DNA of 64,000 bases from Microbacterium binotii. GTDB lineage: Bacteria; Actinomycetota; Actinomycetes; Actinomycetales; Microbacteriaceae. The stretch spans positions 1,550,001-1,614,000 of the forward strand of contig NZ_CP090347.1 of the NCBI RefSeq assembly GCF_021398715.1, given 5' to 3'. Below, one piece after another: positions 26,352-36,885 of the stretch (position 1 is its first letter; each line of letters opens with the position of its first letter). The position numbers and the translations under genes are program-made. Under the pieces are notes generated by a model, which was given only the letters and a program-made list of their open reading frames with translations, had not been told where the DNA came from and did not search any database.

Positions 26352-29300
26352 GTGACGATCATGAACCCGAGAAAGCATGCAGGACGCCTCCTGACCCGAG
26401 CGGCAGCACTGACCGCCGCTGTCGCGACCACCGTGTCCGGCGCGGTCGTGAGCACGGCGGCGAGAGCCGCGGATGACGACCCCTGGTCGGGCCAGGGGAA
26501 GAGCTTCACGTCGACTCAGACCACGGAGAGCACGTTCACGAACGCCATCATCGGATCCGATGTCCCCGACGTCGCAACGATCCGTGTGCCCGCCGGCACC
26601 GCAGGCGCCAGCCGGGACACGTACTACATGATCTCGACGACCATGGAGCTCACCCCCGGCGCCCCCATTCTGCGTTCCTACGATCTCGTGAACTGGGAGA
26701 TCGTCAACTACGTCTACGACGTGATGGAGATCACCGACACCAACGCGTTGCGCAACGGCTACAGCGCGTACGGCCAGGGTCAATGGGCCAGCACTCTGCG
26801 CTATCACGACGGGACGTTCTATGCGCTGATGAACAGCAACAACAACGGTCATGCGTACCTCTTCACGACCACCGACATCGAGAAGGGGCAGTGGGAGAAG
26901 CACAGCTACAACCGCAGCTTCCACGATCCGAACATCTTCTTCGACGGCGACACCCCGTACATCGTCTATGGGAGCTCGTCGATGCAGATCGCCCAGATGA
27001 GTCCGGATCTGCACAGCGTCATCAGCGACAGCGTCGCGGCGACCACGACCACCGCCATCAACAACACTGGTCTGAGCACCTCGGAGGCCATGGGCGGCGG
27101 TTGGGAGGGGAACCAGGTCGAGTACATCAACGGGTACTACTACGTCCTCGGCATCGCCTGGGGAAAGTACGGACGCCAGGCCATCGTGCTGCGTTCGAAG
27201 AGCCTGCTCGGCGCGGCGGCCTCCGATCCGTACGAGGTGCGTGTCGCCGTCGGCTCCAACCTCGTCGCGCAGGGCGGGTTCATCGGCACGGGCGACTCCG
27301 CCACGCCACAGTGGGCGTTGCTCTTCGGCGATGACTACCCGACCGGCCGCGTTCCTGTCCTCGTGCCTGTCGCGTGGGATACCGCCGACAAGGATGCGTG
27401 GCCTGTGTTCGGAACCGGCGTCTACGGAAGCTCCCAGGTGCCGCTGCCCGGCACGCAGCCGATGCCGGTCACCCTGAGCGCCCCAGAGCGGCGCAAGGCC
27501 GAGTCTGCGAGCGTCGTGACCTCCGATCGCTTCGAGAACGACGCCCCGTCTCGAGACTTCGGCAACCCCAACGTCCCGGCGCCCGAGGTCGTTGTGCCGG
27601 AGTCCCGTGGCGAGCACATCTCGAACGGGACGATCGAGGGTGGTACGACGGCGTGGCAGTCGCTGGGCGGGACGACGCTCGGGCTCGGCTACTCGACGCG
27701 CCATCAGGGGGCGATGTCGCTGAAGGTGAACGGTCGCGCGACGGATGCTGCCGGCGCGTCGCAGACGGTGACGACTCTCCAGCGCGGGGCCACATACGCG
27801 GTCTCCGCGTGGGTGCACTATCGCGACGCCGGTGTGGATCCGGCGAACTTCGCGCTCACTCTCAGCGACACGAACGGCCACTCCTATGTGATGGCGCAGG
27901 CCAGTGTGCCGAAAGGCTCGGCCTCGGCCGCGACGACCTTCGTGCAGGTCTCCGGTGAGTTCACCATTCCCGCGGAGCTGGACGTCGCCGACGCGAAGGT
28001 CTCGATCGTGACCGTCGACTCGGCCACCGTGCCCGATATCTTCTTCGTCGACGATGTCTCGATGGTCGGAGCGCGAGCGGTCCCTGATCACTACACGGCC
28101 GAAGAGGGCGCCGACAACGGCTCCCACCTGGCACTCCCCTGGCAGTGGGGGCACAACGCAGACAACAGGTACTGGTCGCTGACCGATCGCGACGGCTGGT
28201 TGCGTCTCACGAACGGACGCGTCCTGACCGGCAAGGCGAACAAGCAGTATCAACTGACGTACTTCGAGGAGGCGCGCAACACCCTCTCGCAGCGCACGTT
28301 CGCCCCGGCCTCGTCCGCGCAGACCCGGCTCGATTTCGGTGCGCTCAACGATGGAGACGTCTCGGGGCTCGCCGTCTACAACCGGCAGGTGAGCTACATC
28401 GGGGTGACCAAGGAGAACGGGCAGTTCACGCTCGGCGTCGTCAACCGACCGGTGCGCGACTACACCGACCAGGAGTCGATCGCGACAGCGGAGGACTTCG
28501 TCGCCAGTGTGGCCGTTCCGGCCGGAACGAGCACGGTGCTGTTGAAGGCCGACCTGAACATGCGGAAGTCCGGTGCGGATCGCAACACCGTCCGGTTCCT
28601 CTACAGCTGGGACGGCGTCACCTGGAACACCCTCGGGGGAGCTCAACCGAAGCGCGCGTCGTGGGAGTCCAAGCACTTCAAGGGTCAGCGCTTCGGCCTG
28701 TTCAGCTACGCGAAGCAGACGACCGGCGGGCATGCCGACTTCGACTACTTCTACCTCTCCGACGTGTTGAGCGCCGACGGAGTCGCCGTGGACACGAGCG
28801 ACCTCGACTGGCTCATCCGGGAGGCGTCCGGTTTGGACCGCCGCGACTACACCGATGCATCGTGGGCGAGCATGGCGGCGGCGCTCACGTGGGCCACGTC
28901 CGTCGCGAGCCCGACGACGCAGAACGAGGTCGATGCTCCGGCTCAGGCCCTGAATCGCGCGATCGCCGATCTCGAGGAGTTGCCCGCGGTGGTCCCGGTC
29001 GTCTCGGCGGACGTGACATCGGACGCCGCTCAGGTCTCGGGCTGGTATCCCGCGGCGGTGTCGGTCGCCCTGGCGCTCAACGAGCGGGCGAAGGCCGACA
29101 TCCAGTACCGGATCGACGGCGGCAGCTGGTCGGACTACCAGGACGAGGTGGTGGTCTCCGAGTCCGGAGCCCACACCGTCGACTACCGCGCCAGCGTTGC
29201 GGGCGAGCCGGTCGCGGAGTCGGGAGGCGCCGCATCCTTCTCCATCGACGTCGACGCTCCTGTCACGACGGCCTCCGTGGACACCGAGGCGCGCACTGTG

Positions 29301-29978
29301 CGTCTGACCGCCGTCGACGCGCACGCGGGAATCGACCGGATCGAGTATCGGATCGGTGACGCGGGGGCGTGGTCGCGTCTGGACGGCGTGGTCACGGTCG
29401 GCGACGGCGAGAGCGACGTCGGATATCGAGCGGTGGACATCGTCGGAAACATCGAGACCGCACGGACGGCGAGAGTGCCCGCCGTGCAGGAACCGTCCCC
29501 GAGCCCGTCGCCGACCTCGACGCGACCCACCGCCCAGACGGGTGTCGTCGCTCCGTCTGCCGACGACCTGACCGCGGAGCGACGGGGCGCGGTCACCGGC
29601 CCGGCGACAGTGCGACGGGGCGAGACGCTGACGTTGACGCTCGGGGATGTTCAGCCTGGCACCGAGGTTCATGTCTGGCTGTTCTCGACACCGACCTACC
29701 TCGGGAAGGCGACGGTGGGCGCGGCGAGGACAGTCACGGTCAGCGTGCCCGGAGCGGTGAGCCTAGGAGCGCATCGCGCGGCTGTCGCCGGCGCCGACGG
29801 TTCCGTCATCGGCTGGACGCCCGTCACCGTGACGGCATCGGACGGCTCCCTCGCCGTGACCGGGCGAGATGCGGCCGGAGCTGCGGCGATCCTGCTCACC
29901 GCCGTCGTCCTGTTCGCGATCGGCGCTGTTCTCGTGTGGCGTCGTCGGCGGACCGGGCGCACGACCCCGTCGTCGTAG
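26352..29978 (+). CDS. cell-wall-anchored glycoside hydrolase family 43 protein, multidomain
   Basis: 1208 residues. Signal peptide about 1-39 (Arg-rich then hydrophobic, cut near ARAADDD). GH43 five-bladed propeller about 60-400 with candidate catalytic Asp73 (DVPD), Asp192 (FHDPNIFF) and Glu252 (WEGNQVEY). CBM4/9-like jelly roll about 415-570; GH43-type C-terminal sandwich about 585-780; FIVAR module about 788-855; two OmpL47-like repeats about 870-1030; Pro/Ser/Thr linker; Ig-like domain; then LAVTG (1167-1171), a TM helix and an RRRR tail, a class E sortase signal. It probably acts on arabino- or xylan-type polysaccharide at the cell surface. GTG 26352 has AAGGGGAG 7 nt upstream; the next ATG is 26361. 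Confidence 0.88.
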   Translation: MTIMNPRKHAGRLLTRAAALTAAVATTVSGAVVSTAARAADDDPWSGQGKSFTSTQTTESTFTNAIIGSDVPDVATIRVPAGTAGASRDTYYMISTTMELTPGAPILRSYDLVNWEIVNYVYDVMEITDTNALRNGYSAYGQGQWASTLRYHDGTFYALMNSNNNGHAYLFTTTDIEKGQWEKHSYNRSFHDPNIFFDGDTPYIVYGSSSMQIAQMSPDLHSVISDSVAATTTTAINNTGLSTSEAMGGGWEGNQVEYINGYYYVLGIAWGKYGRQAIVLRSKSLLGAAASDPYEVRVAVGSNLVAQGGFIGTGDSATPQWALLFGDDYPTGRVPVLVPVAWDTADKDAWPVFGTGVYGSSQVPLPGTQPMPVTLSAPERRKAESASVVTSDRFENDAPSRDFGNPNVPAPEVVVPESRGEHISNGTIEGGTTAWQSLGGTTLGLGYSTRHQGAMSLKVNGRATDAAGASQTVTTLQRGATYAVSAWVHYRDAGVDPANFALTLSDTNGHSYVMAQASVPKGSASAATTFVQVSGEFTIPAELDVADAKVSIVTVDSATVPDIFFVDDVSMVGARAVPDHYTAEEGADNGSHLALPWQWGHNADNRYWSLTDRDGWLRLTNGRVLTGKANKQYQLTYFEEARNTLSQRTFAPASSAQTRLDFGALNDGDVSGLAVYNRQVSYIGVTKENGQFTLGVVNRPVRDYTDQESIATAEDFVASVAVPAGTSTVLLKADLNMRKSGADRNTVRFLYSWDGVTWNTLGGAQPKRASWESKHFKGQRFGLFSYAKQTTGGHADFDYFYLSDVLSADGVAVDTSDLDWLIREASGLDRRDYTDASWASMAAALTWATSVASPTTQNEVDAPAQALNRAIADLEELPAVVPVVSADVTSDAAQVSGWYPAAVSVALALNERAKADIQYRIDGGSWSDYQDEVVVSESGAHTVDYRASVAGEPVAESGGAASFSIDVDAPVTTASVDTEARTVRLTAVDAHAGIDRIEYRIGDAGAWSRLDGVVTVGDGESDVGYRAVDIVGNIETARTARVPAVQEPSPSPSPTSTRPTAQTGVVAPSADDLTAERRGAVTGPATVRRGETLTLTLGDVQPGTEVHVWLFSTPTYLGKATVGAARTVTVSVPGAVSLGAHRAAVAGADGSVIGWTPVTVTASDGSLAVTGRDAAGAAAILLTAVVLFAIGAVLVWRRRRTGRTTPSS

Positions 29979-30023
29979 CGGCCGACCTTCCCCCTGTCGC
30001 GAAGAAGGGGGCCCCGCTATGCA

Positions 30024-30058
30024 GCAGGGGATGCCGTCCACAGGGCGGCGTCCCCTGC
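30024..30058. terminator. hairpin between GH43 and the DHFR-like gene
   Basis: Arms GCAGGGGA and TCCCCTGC, then after one mismatch GCCG/CGGC, around a 9-nt loop, between convergent genes; it could end either transcript. Confidence 0.55.
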
Positions 30059-30110
30059 GCGTTCGGTGCCGGGGCCGCGTACGGGCCGCCTGGGGTGACG
30101 TCTCCTCGGC

Positions 30111-30767
30111 TCAGGGGCGCGAAATGCGTCGGAAGGTCAGGTGCGTGACACCGTCCGGCGCCGATTCGCTCGTCGCCTCGTAGTCCGCCTCCCAGCCGCG
30201 AAGGTCGTCCCAGAGGCGGATGCCGTCGCCGAGGATGATGGGGGAGATGCCCACGTGGAGGTCATCGACGAGCCCCGCGCGCAGGAATTGCCGTGCTGTC
30301 CTGGCACCCCCGCCGATCCGCACGTCCGCACCGCCCGCGGCCTCGATCGCCCGGGCGAGGACCGCTGCCGGCGAATCGCGGACGAAGTGGAAGACCGTGC
30401 CGTTCGCCATCTCGATCGTCGGGCGCTCGCGATGCGTGAGCACGAAGACGGGAACCTCGAAGGGCGGTTCGTCCTCCCACCAACCGCGCCACTCCGGGTC
30501 GTCGCCATGTAGATGAAGGCCGAACATCCCCGCGCCCATGATCTCGGCGCCGATGCCCTCGAAGTAGCGCGCGGCGTACGCGTCGTCGACACCCGAGGTC
30601 CCCGCTCCGCTCTCATCGTGCAGCACGCGGCGTCGGAACGTCCGCGTCGCGACGTAGGCGGCGGTGAGTCGTCCCCAGTCCTCGCCGAAGGGGTTCTCCT
30701 CCGTCTGGTCGGTCGTGGTGGCGAATCCGTCGAGGGAGATGTTGAGGTCGAGGCGTACGCGGGTCAC
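30111..30767 (-). CDS. dihydrofolate-reductase-like (RibD C-terminal domain) protein
   Basis: 218 residues. RibD_C/DHFR fold: RLDLNISLDGFATT at the N-terminus, MGAGMFGLHLH, VPVFVLTHRERPTI, DVRIGGGARTARQFLRAGLVDDLHVGISPIILGDGIRLW. Stand-alone members are NADPH-dependent reductases of unknown substrate and are not the folate enzyme. The frame reaches 31031, but the domain starts at GTG 30767 and the upstream part overlaps the divergent gene. Convergent with GH43. Confidence 0.83.
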   Translation of the reverse strand: MTRVRLDLNISLDGFATTTDQTEENPFGEDWGRLTAAYVATRTFRRRVLHDESGAGTSGVDDAYAARYFEGIGAEIMGAGMFGLHLHGDDPEWRGWWEDEPPFEVPVFVLTHRERPTIEMANGTVFHFVRDSPAAVLARAIEAAGGADVRIGGGARTARQFLRAGLVDDLHVGISPIILGDGIRLWDDLRGWEADYEATSESAPDGVTHLTFRRISRP

Positions 30768-30912
30768 ACTCGAGGATCCGGCCCACCGGGGGCGAGTGTC
30801 AACATCCGGCGCGGCGACGGGTGTCGGCCCGAGCGGGTGCGCGTGCTTGCCGGTCGAGCGGATGCGGGGCACGATGATTCCGGCGGCGCGCGTACGCCGG
30901 AGGGGGTGCAGC

Positions 30913-32631
30913 ATGGTGCGTCGGGTGCGCGGAGCGTTCCGACGCGCCTTCAGCACGTGCGCGGATGCGGTCTCCGGTGGTGCTTTCCTGACGCGGTGGA
31001 GCGCGCTTCTGTCCTTCATCGTGGCCAGCACGGTCAGCGTTCCGACGATCGCCGATGCGACGTTGAAGGGCTACATCGCCGCCGTGCTGGTCGGTGCTCT
31101 GGGCTGGGTCGTGCTCTCGATCATCGTGTTGCCTGCGGCTGCCGCCGAGCGTCGGCTGACTTCTCCTCGCGCGCGGGCGTTGGTGGTTCTGACGGCATTG
31201 ATCGTCGCCGCGATCGTGCGCACACCCGTCAACAACACCGTGAGTGTGTTGCTGTGGAACACGTCTACAGCGGGGGCATGGGGTCCGCGAACTCTCACCA
31301 ACGTCGTCACGACCCTCGTGGTCTTCGGCATCGTGGGAGTCGCGACGACGCAGTTCGCGCGACGCCGTCTTGTCGCACAGCGGTTGGCGGCCGTGCTGGA
31401 GCTGATGCGTCGCCGCCTGGAGCGTGCTCAGGAACGCGCGACCCAGAGCCACGATCTCCTCGTCGAGACGGTGAGCGAGCTTCGCGCCCGGCGGAACGCG
31501 ATGCTGGCGGGTGGCGTCGATTTCGACACCGTGCGGGCTTACGCGATGCAGGTGCGGGACGCGAGCCATCGATTGGCCCAGCTGGCTGAGGACGAGGGGC
31601 CCGCCCCGGACCCGCTCGCCACCGACAGCAACGCCGTCCCCGCGGGCCGGTCGCCGTTGGCGCTGATTCCCACACCGTGGCTCATCGTCGCGCTCGTCTA
31701 CAACATCGCGTCCCTCCCGTTTGCGTTCACGGCTGGACCGCCTACGGTGGTCGGCATCGGCTACCTCGGCGTGTGCCTGCTCGACATCGTCGCGGGAGCG
31801 GTGACCCGTGTCCCGCGTCTGCGCGGGACGACACCCGGATCCGTGCGGCCTGGCGTGTTCATCGTGACGTGGCTGCTGGCCGGGATCGGCGTCGCGCTCC
31901 TGACGTTCACTCTCTTTCCCGACGTCAGAATGCTCAGCGTGGTCGGCGTCGTGGCCATTCCCGCCGCAGCGCTGACGTTGTCGCTGTGCGTGGACGCGAT
32001 GCGTCGGGTGCGCTCCGCCGAATACCGCTCGGCCCGGGTGCTGGCGCGCGTGGCGCAGCGCGTGGCGGCGAGCGACGCCCGGACGAGCGAGCGGCTCTCC
32101 CGCGCGTCGAACCTGCTCCATGGCCGTGTGCAGGGCAGGTGCGTGATCCTCGCGGCCCAGGCCGACGACGGGTCGCCGCTCACGGAGGAGACGAGGGTGT
32201 TCCGTGACCAGACCGACGAGGCCTTCGACGCGATCCTCGACCCCCGGCCGAACCCTGACGGTGCGCCGACGCCGGGGATCGCCGGATCCGTCGAGGGCCT
32301 CCTGTCCGCCTGGAGCGGTGTCGTCACGACCGTGCTCGAGGTCGATGCCGCGGGGAGGCTCGCCCTGACCGATCGCGCGACGGCGGAGCGAGCGATCGAC
32401 GCGGTCAACGAGGCCCTTGTGAACGCCGTGAAGCACTCGTCGGCACGCGTCGCCGCCGTCGCGATCTCCGGGATGGCCGACGGCCGGGTGCATGTCCGGG
32501 TCTCGTCGCGTGGTGCTCTCGCCGCATCCGCTCGACGTTCCGCCGGGCTCGGGACGAGAGCGGCGGGGATCGCCATCAGCCAGCAGGGCGAGGACGTCGT
32601 GCTGGAGTCGATCCTGCCCGCCGCAGGCTGA
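30913..32631 (+). CDS. orphan sensor-kinase-like membrane protein with HATPase-type domain
   Basis: 572 residues. About four TM helices span 28-148, then a long charged coiled coil (about 150-225), another three to four TM helices (250-365), and a cytoplasmic part with LLHGRVQGR (His403), the His motif of actinobacterial 'LHGxVQ' kinases. The C-terminal ATPase-like domain has N-box NEALVNAVKHSSA (about 499) and a G-box-like GLGTRAAGIA, but no clear DxGxG. No response regulator is nearby. GGAGGGGG lies 6 nt before ATG 30913. It could signal to a distant regulator or be a pseudokinase. Confidence 0.75.
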   Translation: MVRRVRGAFRRAFSTCADAVSGGAFLTRWSALLSFIVASTVSVPTIADATLKGYIAAVLVGALGWVVLSIIVLPAAAAERRLTSPRARALVVLTALIVAAIVRTPVNNTVSVLLWNTSTAGAWGPRTLTNVVTTLVVFGIVGVATTQFARRRLVAQRLAAVLELMRRRLERAQERATQSHDLLVETVSELRARRNAMLAGGVDFDTVRAYAMQVRDASHRLAQLAEDEGPAPDPLATDSNAVPAGRSPLALIPTPWLIVALVYNIASLPFAFTAGPPTVVGIGYLGVCLLDIVAGAVTRVPRLRGTTPGSVRPGVFIVTWLLAGIGVALLTFTLFPDVRMLSVVGVVAIPAAALTLSLCVDAMRRVRSAEYRSARVLARVAQRVAASDARTSERLSRASNLLHGRVQGRCVILAAQADDGSPLTEETRVFRDQTDEAFDAILDPRPNPDGAPTPGIAGSVEGLLSAWSGVVTTVLEVDAAGRLALTDRATAERAIDAVNEALVNAVKHSSARVAAVAISGMADGRVHVRVSSRGALAASARRSAGLGTRAAGIAISQQGEDVVLESILPAAG

Positions 32632-32676
32632 CCGCGCCGCCTGTTCTCCCACGTCCTCCCGTCGAGGGAGTAGTCC

Positions 32677-32716
32677 TTCACCGAGAGAGCACCCGATGGC
32701 ATGCTCGCTCGGTGAA
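32677..32716. terminator. 15-bp hairpin between convergent genes
   Basis: Arms 32677-32691 and 32702-32716 match at 14 of 15 positions around a 10-nt loop. It lies between the orphan kinase and the convergent LLM oxidoreductase and is likely bidirectional. Confidence 0.75.
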
Positions 32717-32758
32717 AGGATGCTCGTTCGACGGTCGCCGGCGCGCAGGAGCGGGTGC

Positions 32759-33790
32759 TCAGGCCGGAATCGAGGACTTCCAGCCCAGCGCGGGCGCGAC
32801 GTACTTCGCGAACGATTCGACGACGCGCAGGTTGAACTCCACGCCGAGTTGGCTCGGGATGGTGAGCATCAACGTGTCGGCGGACTGGATCGCCGCGTCC
32901 TGAAGCAGCTGCTCCACGAGCACGTCGGGCTCAGCGGCGTACGTCTTGCCGAACGTCGAGCGCATGCCGTCGATGATGCCGATCTGATCGCCGCCCTGCG
33001 AACCGCCGAAGTACATGGCGTCCTCGGCCGTGGTGATCGGGAAGATGCTGCGGCTGACCGAGACCCGCGGCGTGCCCGCATGACCCGCCTCGCGCCACGC
33101 GGCCCGGAACGCGTCGATCTGCTGTGCCTGCAGAAGATCGAAGGGCGTGCCGTCGGCCTCGGTGAGCAGCGTCGAGGACATGAGGTTGACACCGACGCGT
33201 CCCGCCCACTCGGCGGTGTCGCGGTTGCCGGCCCCCCACCACACCCGGGAGCGGAGCCCGGGGGAGTGCGGTTCGATCGCCTGCATCCCGGTCCCGCCGC
33301 CGAAGGGACTGTTCGCGTCGCGCTCGGCGAGTGGCTCGCCGTCGATCGCACGCAGGAACAGCTCGAAGTGACGGCGCGCGATGTCGGCGCCCCGGGGATC
33401 TTCGGATCCCGTGTAGCCGAACGTCTCGTAGCCGCGCACCACCGACTCGGGTGAGCCGCGGCTGACGCCGAGCGCGAGTCGGCCGTCGCTCATCAGGTCG
33501 ACAGCCGCGGCCTCCTCGGCCAGGTAGAGAGGGTTCTCGTAGCGCATGTCGATCACGCCGGTCCCCATCTCGATGCGGGAGGTGCGTGCGGCGATCGCGG
33601 CGAGAAGCGGCATGGGCGAGGCCTGCTGACGCGCGAAGTGGTGCACCCGGAAGTAGACGCCGTCGACGCCGAGCTCATCCATGCCCACCGCGAGATCGAT
33701 CGCCTGCAGCATCGAGTCGCGTGCGGTGAGGATGCGTCCGCCGCCGAGAGGGCCGTAGTGCCCGAAGGACAGTGTTCCGAAGCGTTCCAT
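32759..33790 (-). CDS. LLM-class flavin-dependent oxidoreductase
   Basis: 343 residues. Luciferase-like monooxygenase TIM barrel: LGVDGVYFRVHHFARQQASPMPLLAAIAARTSRIEMGTGVIDMRYENPLYLAEEAAAVDLMSDGRLALGVSRG is spread over the first third and is characteristic of the group. It uses FMN or F420; the substrate is unknown. Two starts are possible: ATG 33805, which overlaps a TATGGT -10-like hexamer, or ATG 33790 (MERFGTLSFGHYG), which lies 10 nt after it and is preferred. Confidence 0.87.
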   Translation of the reverse strand: MERFGTLSFGHYGPLGGGRILTARDSMLQAIDLAVGMDELGVDGVYFRVHHFARQQASPMPLLAAIAARTSRIEMGTGVIDMRYENPLYLAEEAAAVDLMSDGRLALGVSRGSPESVVRGYETFGYTGSEDPRGADIARRHFELFLRAIDGEPLAERDANSPFGGGTGMQAIEPHSPGLRSRVWWGAGNRDTAEWAGRVGVNLMSSTLLTEADGTPFDLLQAQQIDAFRAAWREAGHAGTPRVSVSRSIFPITTAEDAMYFGGSQGGDQIGIIDGMRSTFGKTYAAEPDVLVEQLLQDAAIQSADTLMLTIPSQLGVEFNLRVVESFAKYVAPALGWKSSIPA

Positions 33791-33966
33791 ATCGTCCACA
33801 ACCATACGGAACGAGAAAGCATTCCGATGAATCGATCTCGTTCCTCTCAGCGGTCATCACCCGGCTGTCTCGTGCGGGGACACGGCCCCGCATCGACGTA
33901 GGCAGGTTCTGCGCCGCGGTCGTACGCCAGCCGACTGAGCACGTTCCGCGGGCGGTGCCCGGTGGC

Positions 33967-33972
33967 TACGCT
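33967..33972 (+). promoter_or_regulatory. -10 box TACGCT of the ACT-domain gene
   Basis: Ends 6 nt before ATG 33979. Confidence 0.6.
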
Positions 33973-33978
33973 GGCGCC

Positions 33979-34491
33979 ATGACAACCCTCGTGCTCACCG
34001 TCGTCGGCGTCGATCGCGCGGGCATCGTGTCCGCCGTCGCCGAGGTGATCAGCGCGCACGGCGGCAACTGGGAGAACAGCGAGCTCGCGGAACTGGCAGG
34101 TACCTTCGCCGGCGTCGTCCAGGTCGACGTCGCTCCATCCCGTGCCGACGCGTTGCGAAACGCGCTGGGCGCACTGGACGGGTTGGCGAGCATCGTGGTC
34201 GTCACGCCCGGCAGCCCTCTCACAGCGCGCAGCCAACTCGCCATCCGCGTCATCGGCAACGACCGTGTCGGAATCGTGCGCGAGGTGAGCAGCGCGCTGG
34301 GCGAGCGTGGCGTCAACGTCGTCCGGATGACGACGCACACGCAGGACGCCGCGATGTCCGGCGGTCGACTGTTCCAGGCGGAGATCCTGGCTGCAGCCCC
34401 GGTCGATACGCCCGCCGCAGAGATCGTGGCGGCTCTCGAGTCGATCGCCGCGGACATCCAGGTGGAGGCGACGGTCATCCAGGCCGGATGA
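33979..34491 (+). CDS. double ACT-domain protein (GcvR-like)
   Basis: 170 residues with two ACT domains, about 1-80 (LVLTVVGVDRAGIVSAVAEVISAHGGNW) and 85-168 (QLAIRVIGNDRVGIVREVSSALGERGVNVV). Each has the Gly-turn where ACT domains bind amino acids. The layout matches GcvR, an accessory repressor of glycine cleavage in enterobacteria, but no gcv genes or DNA-binding domain are present, so the partner is unknown. Convergent with the Pro-rich secreted protein gene. Confidence 0.82.
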   Translation: MTTLVLTVVGVDRAGIVSAVAEVISAHGGNWENSELAELAGTFAGVVQVDVAPSRADALRNALGALDGLASIVVVTPGSPLTARSQLAIRVIGNDRVGIVREVSSALGERGVNVVRMTTHTQDAAMSGGRLFQAEILAAAPVDTPAAEIVAALESIAADIQVEATVIQAG

Positions 34492-34498
34492 CGGCGGC

Positions 34499-36094
<1,596 letters not shown>

Positions 36095-36101
36095 CGCGGA
36101 C

Positions 36102-36136
36102 GAGAGGGATGGGCATGCTCGATGCCTGTCCCTCTC
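36102..36136 (+). terminator. hairpin after the aldo/keto reductase
   Basis: Arms GAGAGGGA (36102-36109) and TCCCTCTC (36129-36136), with an inner GGCA/TGCC pairing; begins 8 nt after the stop. Confidence 0.65.
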
Positions 36137-36153
36137 CCGTGCCGGCAGCAAGG

Positions 36154-36181
36154 GATGCGGCGGGCGTGTGCGCGCCGCATC
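36154..36181 (-). terminator. hairpin after msrA
   Basis: Perfect 9-bp arms GATGCGGCG/CGCCGCATC with a 10-nt loop, 8 nt beyond the msrA stop on the minus strand. Confidence 0.6.
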
Positions 36182-36189
36182 CGCCCGCA

Positions 36190-36741
36190 TCAGGCCTGCG
36201 TCGTGGCGCTCTCGCGACGCGGGAGCACCCAGCCCCGACGAGGGAAGTGACAGGTGTAGCCGTTCGGGATGCGCTGCAGGTAGTCCTGGTGCTCAGGCTC
36301 CGCCTCCCAGAACGGGCCCGCCGGCTCGATCGTCGTCACGGCCTTGCCCGGCCACAGCCCCGAAGCGTCCACATCCGCGATGGTGTCGCGGGCCATCTCC
36401 TCCTGCTGCTCGCTGAGGGGGAAGATGGCCGAGCGGTAGCTCGTGCCGATGTCGTTGCCCTGACGGTTCAGGGTCGACGGGTCGTGGATCTGGAAGAAGA
36501 ACGCGAGGATGTCGCGATAGGTGGTCTTGGTGGGGTCGAAGACGATCTCGACGGCCTCGGCGTGACCCGGGTGGTTGCGGTAGGTCGCGTGATCGTTCTG
36601 CCCGCCCGTGTAGCCCACGCGCGTGTCGAGAACGCCGGGCTGACGACGGATGAGGTCCTCCATACCCCAGAAGCACCCGCCCGCGAGCACGGCGGTCTCG
36701 GTGCCGGGGATCTGCGTGATGGTTCCGTTGTCGGTGGTCAT
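36190..36741 (-). CDS. msrA: peptide-methionine (S)-S-oxide reductase
   Basis: 183 residues. Catalytic motif [10 protein letters not shown] near residue 22, with [26 protein letters not shown] and [24 protein letters not shown]. It reduces the S-epimer of methionine sulfoxide in oxidised proteins. The start ATG 36741 has AAGGAG 8 nt upstream; the frame extends further but without family sequence. There is no msrB domain. The C-terminus lacks the paired resolving cysteines of the E. coli enzyme; a single Cys remains in YTCHF. Confidence 0.95.
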   Translation of the reverse strand: MTTDNGTITQIPGTETAVLAGGCFWGMEDLIRRQPGVLDTRVGYTGGQNDHATYRNHPGHAEAVEIVFDPTKTTYRDILAFFFQIHDPSTLNRQGNDIGTSYRSAIFPLSEQQEEMARDTIADVDASGLWPGKAVTTIEPAGPFWEAEPEHQDYLQRIPNGYTCHFPRRGWVLPRRESATTQA

Positions 36742-36885
36742 GCTGACTGCTCCTTGTCGGACGGATCGTCGCCGCGTGATGGCTTTCACGAGTGTAGATC
36801 CGCCTGTCTGCGATGCGGCCGGTCGGCGGCATCTACGGATACAACAACGCACCCCGCGGTTTTGGTCCCGCACCCGGCATCCGCC

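Noticed and set aside
26292..29672. 1126-aa open frame on the minus strand opposite the GH43 gene
   Set aside because: Long only because of high GC; the plus-strand protein has a signal peptide, catalytic residues and sorting signal.
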